This document shows positions 61,479 through 64,000 of a stretch of 64,000 nt of DNA, in pieces (the stretch's first letter is position 1; each line of letters begins with the position of its first letter). The stretch is from positions 43,293 to 107,292 of the forward strand of contig NZ_JMLS01000027.1 in assembly GCF_000686845.1 (NCBI RefSeq), in the 5' to 3' direction. This DNA is from Paenibacillus sp. UNC451MF. GTDB taxonomy: Bacteria; Bacillota; Bacilli; Paenibacillales; NBRC-103111. A program made the translations under genes and the position numbers. The notes under the pieces were generated by a model. It was not told the DNA's origin, searched no databases, and saw only the letters and a program-made list of their open reading frames with translations.

Positions 61479-62807
61479 ATGACCAATATAGTTGTTGATC
61501 GGTTTATACAAAAATCCTCTTACCTAACTGTTGGTTCACTACTTATCGGATTGCTCACAAGCTGCAGCAGCCCAAGCACACCGGCGTCGACTCCCGACAT
61601 GAAAACAGCTGATGCCAAGCCAAAAACACCTGTCGAGCTTACGCTAACACCTTATTTTCTGAATATGACCGATGAAGAATTCGATCAAATTATGATTAAG
61701 CCGTTAGCAGCGAAGTATCCTCATATTACTCTAAAAATCGTGAGGGAAGATATAGTCAAGCTCGTAGCAGCAGGACAGACCCCTGACATCGTATACGGCG
61801 CAAATTCCAGATTCTCTGTGCTTCAAGACTTGGATATTCCTTCTGACCTCAGTGCGTTAGTTAAGTCTAATAACATGGATCTCAATAAATTTTCCAGCCC
61901 GAATATCGATTGGATAAAGGAGCTAGGCACCAAGGGGGAGATATATGGCATTCCTTTCGCTTTAAATCAGATGGCGCTCTTTTATAACAAGGATTTGTTC
62001 GACAAGCGGGGGGTACCTTATCCAACGGATGGGATTAGCTGGGATGATTATATCACGCTCGTCAAAAAAATGACGTATAACGATGGCGGGGTTCAATTTA
62101 GAGGTAGTCTGCCTCCCAATCCGGAGTTTATCGCAAGAATGAAATCCATGCCTTTGGTAGATGCGAAGACGAATAAGGCTCTTATTAATAATGACTCGTT
62201 TAAGTCCGTTCTGGATAGGGTACAAGAATTTTATAAAATACCAGGCATGGTCGTTGATGGTAAGCTGCCGCCTAACCAGGATAGCTTTGTTAAAGATCAG
62301 CAAACGGCAATGTACTTGAACTGGATCCCCGATACATTAGGGTTTATTCAAAAAGGAGGGTCACAGCTTAATTTCGATATAGTGGGAGCCCCATCCTTCA
62401 CGGATAAGCCAGGAATTACCATTGATCCAGGGGCCCAAATGATGGTGATTTCCAAAACATCCCAGCATAAAGAGGAAGCCTTCGCAGCTATTCAATTATT
62501 CGCTTCGCCGGAGGTGCAGAATATACTAAACCGGTCAAGCCGCTTGACTGCACTGGCCGATGAGTCCATAAGAAAGGATTTCCTTGCTGATTTGCCTTTG
62601 ACCAAAGGGAAAAATATTCAAGGTGCTTTAAAAATCAAGCCTGCTAAAATGGCTCCGCCAAATCCGTATCATGTACTCGTAGCAGGGAAGATCAACGGTG
62701 TTGTCACTAATCTCGCAACTGGAGCAAAGGATGTTAATACTGTTCTGAGGGAGACGCAGGAGGATGCGGATAAGGCGATTGAACAGGAATTAAATAAGAA
62801 AAAATAG
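61479..62807 (+). CDS. Orphan sugar-binding lipoprotein, third paralogue
   Basis: 442 residues from the ATG at 61479 (AAAAAGGGG upstream). Lipobox LLTSC then a Ser/Thr/Pro linker and the family 1 binding fold. It shares FDKRGVPYPTDGISWDDY, LTKGKNIQGALKIKP and GAKDVNTVLRETQEDADK with the proteins at 3301 and 14443. No permease is adjacent. It is divergent from the AraC gene. Confidence 0.87.
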   Translation: MTNIVVDRFIQKSSYLTVGSLLIGLLTSCSSPSTPASTPDMKTADAKPKTPVELTLTPYFLNMTDEEFDQIMIKPLAAKYPHITLKIVREDIVKLVAAGQTPDIVYGANSRFSVLQDLDIPSDLSALVKSNNMDLNKFSSPNIDWIKELGTKGEIYGIPFALNQMALFYNKDLFDKRGVPYPTDGISWDDYITLVKKMTYNDGGVQFRGSLPPNPEFIARMKSMPLVDAKTNKALINNDSFKSVLDRVQEFYKIPGMVVDGKLPPNQDSFVKDQQTAMYLNWIPDTLGFIQKGGSQLNFDIVGAPSFTDKPGITIDPGAQMMVISKTSQHKEEAFAAIQLFASPEVQNILNRSSRLTALADESIRKDFLADLPLTKGKNIQGALKIKPAKMAPPNPYHVLVAGKINGVVTNLATGAKDVNTVLRETQEDADKAIEQELNKKK

Positions 62808-62833
62808 TTGAATCGCTAAACCGTTTGAGACGA

Positions 62834-62866
62834 ACAGTCTGCCCTAGAGGTAGGCTGTTTTTTGCG
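62834..62866 (+). terminator. Terminator after the third binding protein
   Basis: AACAGTCTGCC / GGTAGGCTGTT stem (two G-U), loop CTAGA, followed by TTTT. Confidence 0.8.
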
Positions 62867-63046
62867 CCGTCAGGAATTGTAGCGAATTTCTTTATAATGT
62901 TTTCTTTTGTGATGGATTTAACCATTTTCTGTTATTTTTGTAATGAATGCCTTCTCTCATTCGCCCAAGCCACCCCTTTTTAGTAATCATATACTACATA
63001 TTGAAACTAGAATGTTTCAAATTTATATAGGGAGGGGTGAAATACT

Positions 63047-63376
63047 TTGGAGGAATTGAAAAAGTTAATTAAAACCCTTCTCGACATGGAGCCTATTGAA
63101 ATCAAAGTCAAACTCATAAACGGAGAAAAAATCTCAGTATCCTATGATGAAAACGACGATTATGAGAAGTTTTTAAAGAAATTAGTTAAGATTGTTGGTT
63201 TAGATCAAATAGTCAAAGTAGAGTTTAAGTATGTTGACGATGTTAAGATCTCAATAGAGCTACCAGGTAGAGAAGAGGCTGTAGTAGTAGGAGACGTAGA
63301 GGAAAATGATGAAGAAGACGATGATGAAGAAGACGATGATGAAGAAGAAGACGATGATGAGGATGACGATGATTAA
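63047..63376 (+). CDS. Small protein with poly-Asp/Glu tail, probable spore-surface component
   Basis: 109 residues from a TTG at 63047 preceded by GGGAGGGGTGA. Residues about 1-75 form a beta-alpha-beta-rich domain (IKVKLINGEKISVSYDEND, VKVEFKYVDDVKISIELPG). Residues about 83-109 are almost entirely Asp and Glu. The same N-terminal pattern opens the collagen-like protein 40 bases downstream. No signal peptide, as for spore-coat and exosporium proteins made in the mother cell. Function unknown. Confidence 0.7.
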   Translation: MEELKKLIKTLLDMEPIEIKVKLINGEKISVSYDENDDYEKFLKKLVKIVGLDQIVKVEFKYVDDVKISIELPGREEAVVVGDVEENDEEDDDEEDDDEEEDDDEDDDD

Positions 63377-63395
63377 GAAATACGAAATCTAGTAA

Positions 63396-64000
<605 letters not shown>

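Overview
The window looks like a chromosomal segment of a spore-forming Gram-positive bacterium of the Paenibacillus type. The signs are a tetracistronic spore-germinant receptor operon (31087-35161), a collagen-like spore-surface protein at the right edge, strong AGGAGG ribosome binding sites with frequent TTG/GTG starts, many lipoprotein sugar-binding proteins paired with AraC regulators, and moderately AT-rich DNA. The genus is inferred from style; there is no rRNA or tRNA in the window to settle it.

Left part (1-15.7 kb): a carbohydrate-utilisation locus. It holds the C-terminal part of a heparinase-like lyase, a GH88/GH105-type unsaturated uronyl hydrolase, two Cys-type sulfatases, one complete sugar ABC importer (two permeases plus a binding protein, no ATPase), two further orphan binding proteins and an AraC regulator. 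Together these suggest uptake and breakdown of a sulfated, uronate-containing polysaccharide. The divergent promoters at 2983-3191 carry mirror-image two-half-site operators with identical spacing to both -10 boxes. An NmrA-type reductase and a small membrane protein lie inside this region.

15.8-24.7 kb: a NUDIX hydrolase, a protein joining a ribbon-helix-helix domain to ankyrin repeats, then a six-gene organosulfur operon (aldo/keto reductase, flavin monooxygenase, permease, binding protein, ATPase, sulfurtransferase) preceded by a long terminator-like hairpin. A decayed two-component system follows (response-regulator repeats plus a histidine-kinase tail).

24.7-31 kb: an MFS exporter with a structured leader; a secreted multi-domain glycan-active gene broken by one frameshift; an AraC regulator whose upstream region shares a 29/31-bp operator with that broken gene; an APH-like kinase.

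31-42 kb: the ger operon including the small D subunit, a remnant of a NAD(P)H-hydrate dehydratase gene, an AraC regulator, an intact beta-glucuronidase next to a deleted glucuronide transporter pseudogene, a TetR regulator with MBL hydrolase, and an AbrB-family membrane protein.

42-50 kb: small regulator/effector pairs (MarR-quinone reductase, ArsR-MFS-streptothricin acetyltransferase with a predicted leaderless regulator mRNA, HxlR-SDR), and an alpha/beta hydrolase preceded by a nine-codon leader ORF ending in Arg-Leu-Arg.

50-64 kb: an ArsR-type sensor divergent from a GH51 arabinofuranosidase; a Zur-controlled zinc-starvation operon (COG0523 GTPase plus a cysteine-poor L33); a type III polyketide synthase-methyltransferase-flavoprotein operon; metE; another AraC/orphan binding-protein pair; and a tandem pair of probable spore-surface proteins that share an N-terminal domain but carry different tails (poly-acidic versus collagen-like). 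Coordinates were read by eye; family names come from recognised motifs, not from database searches.
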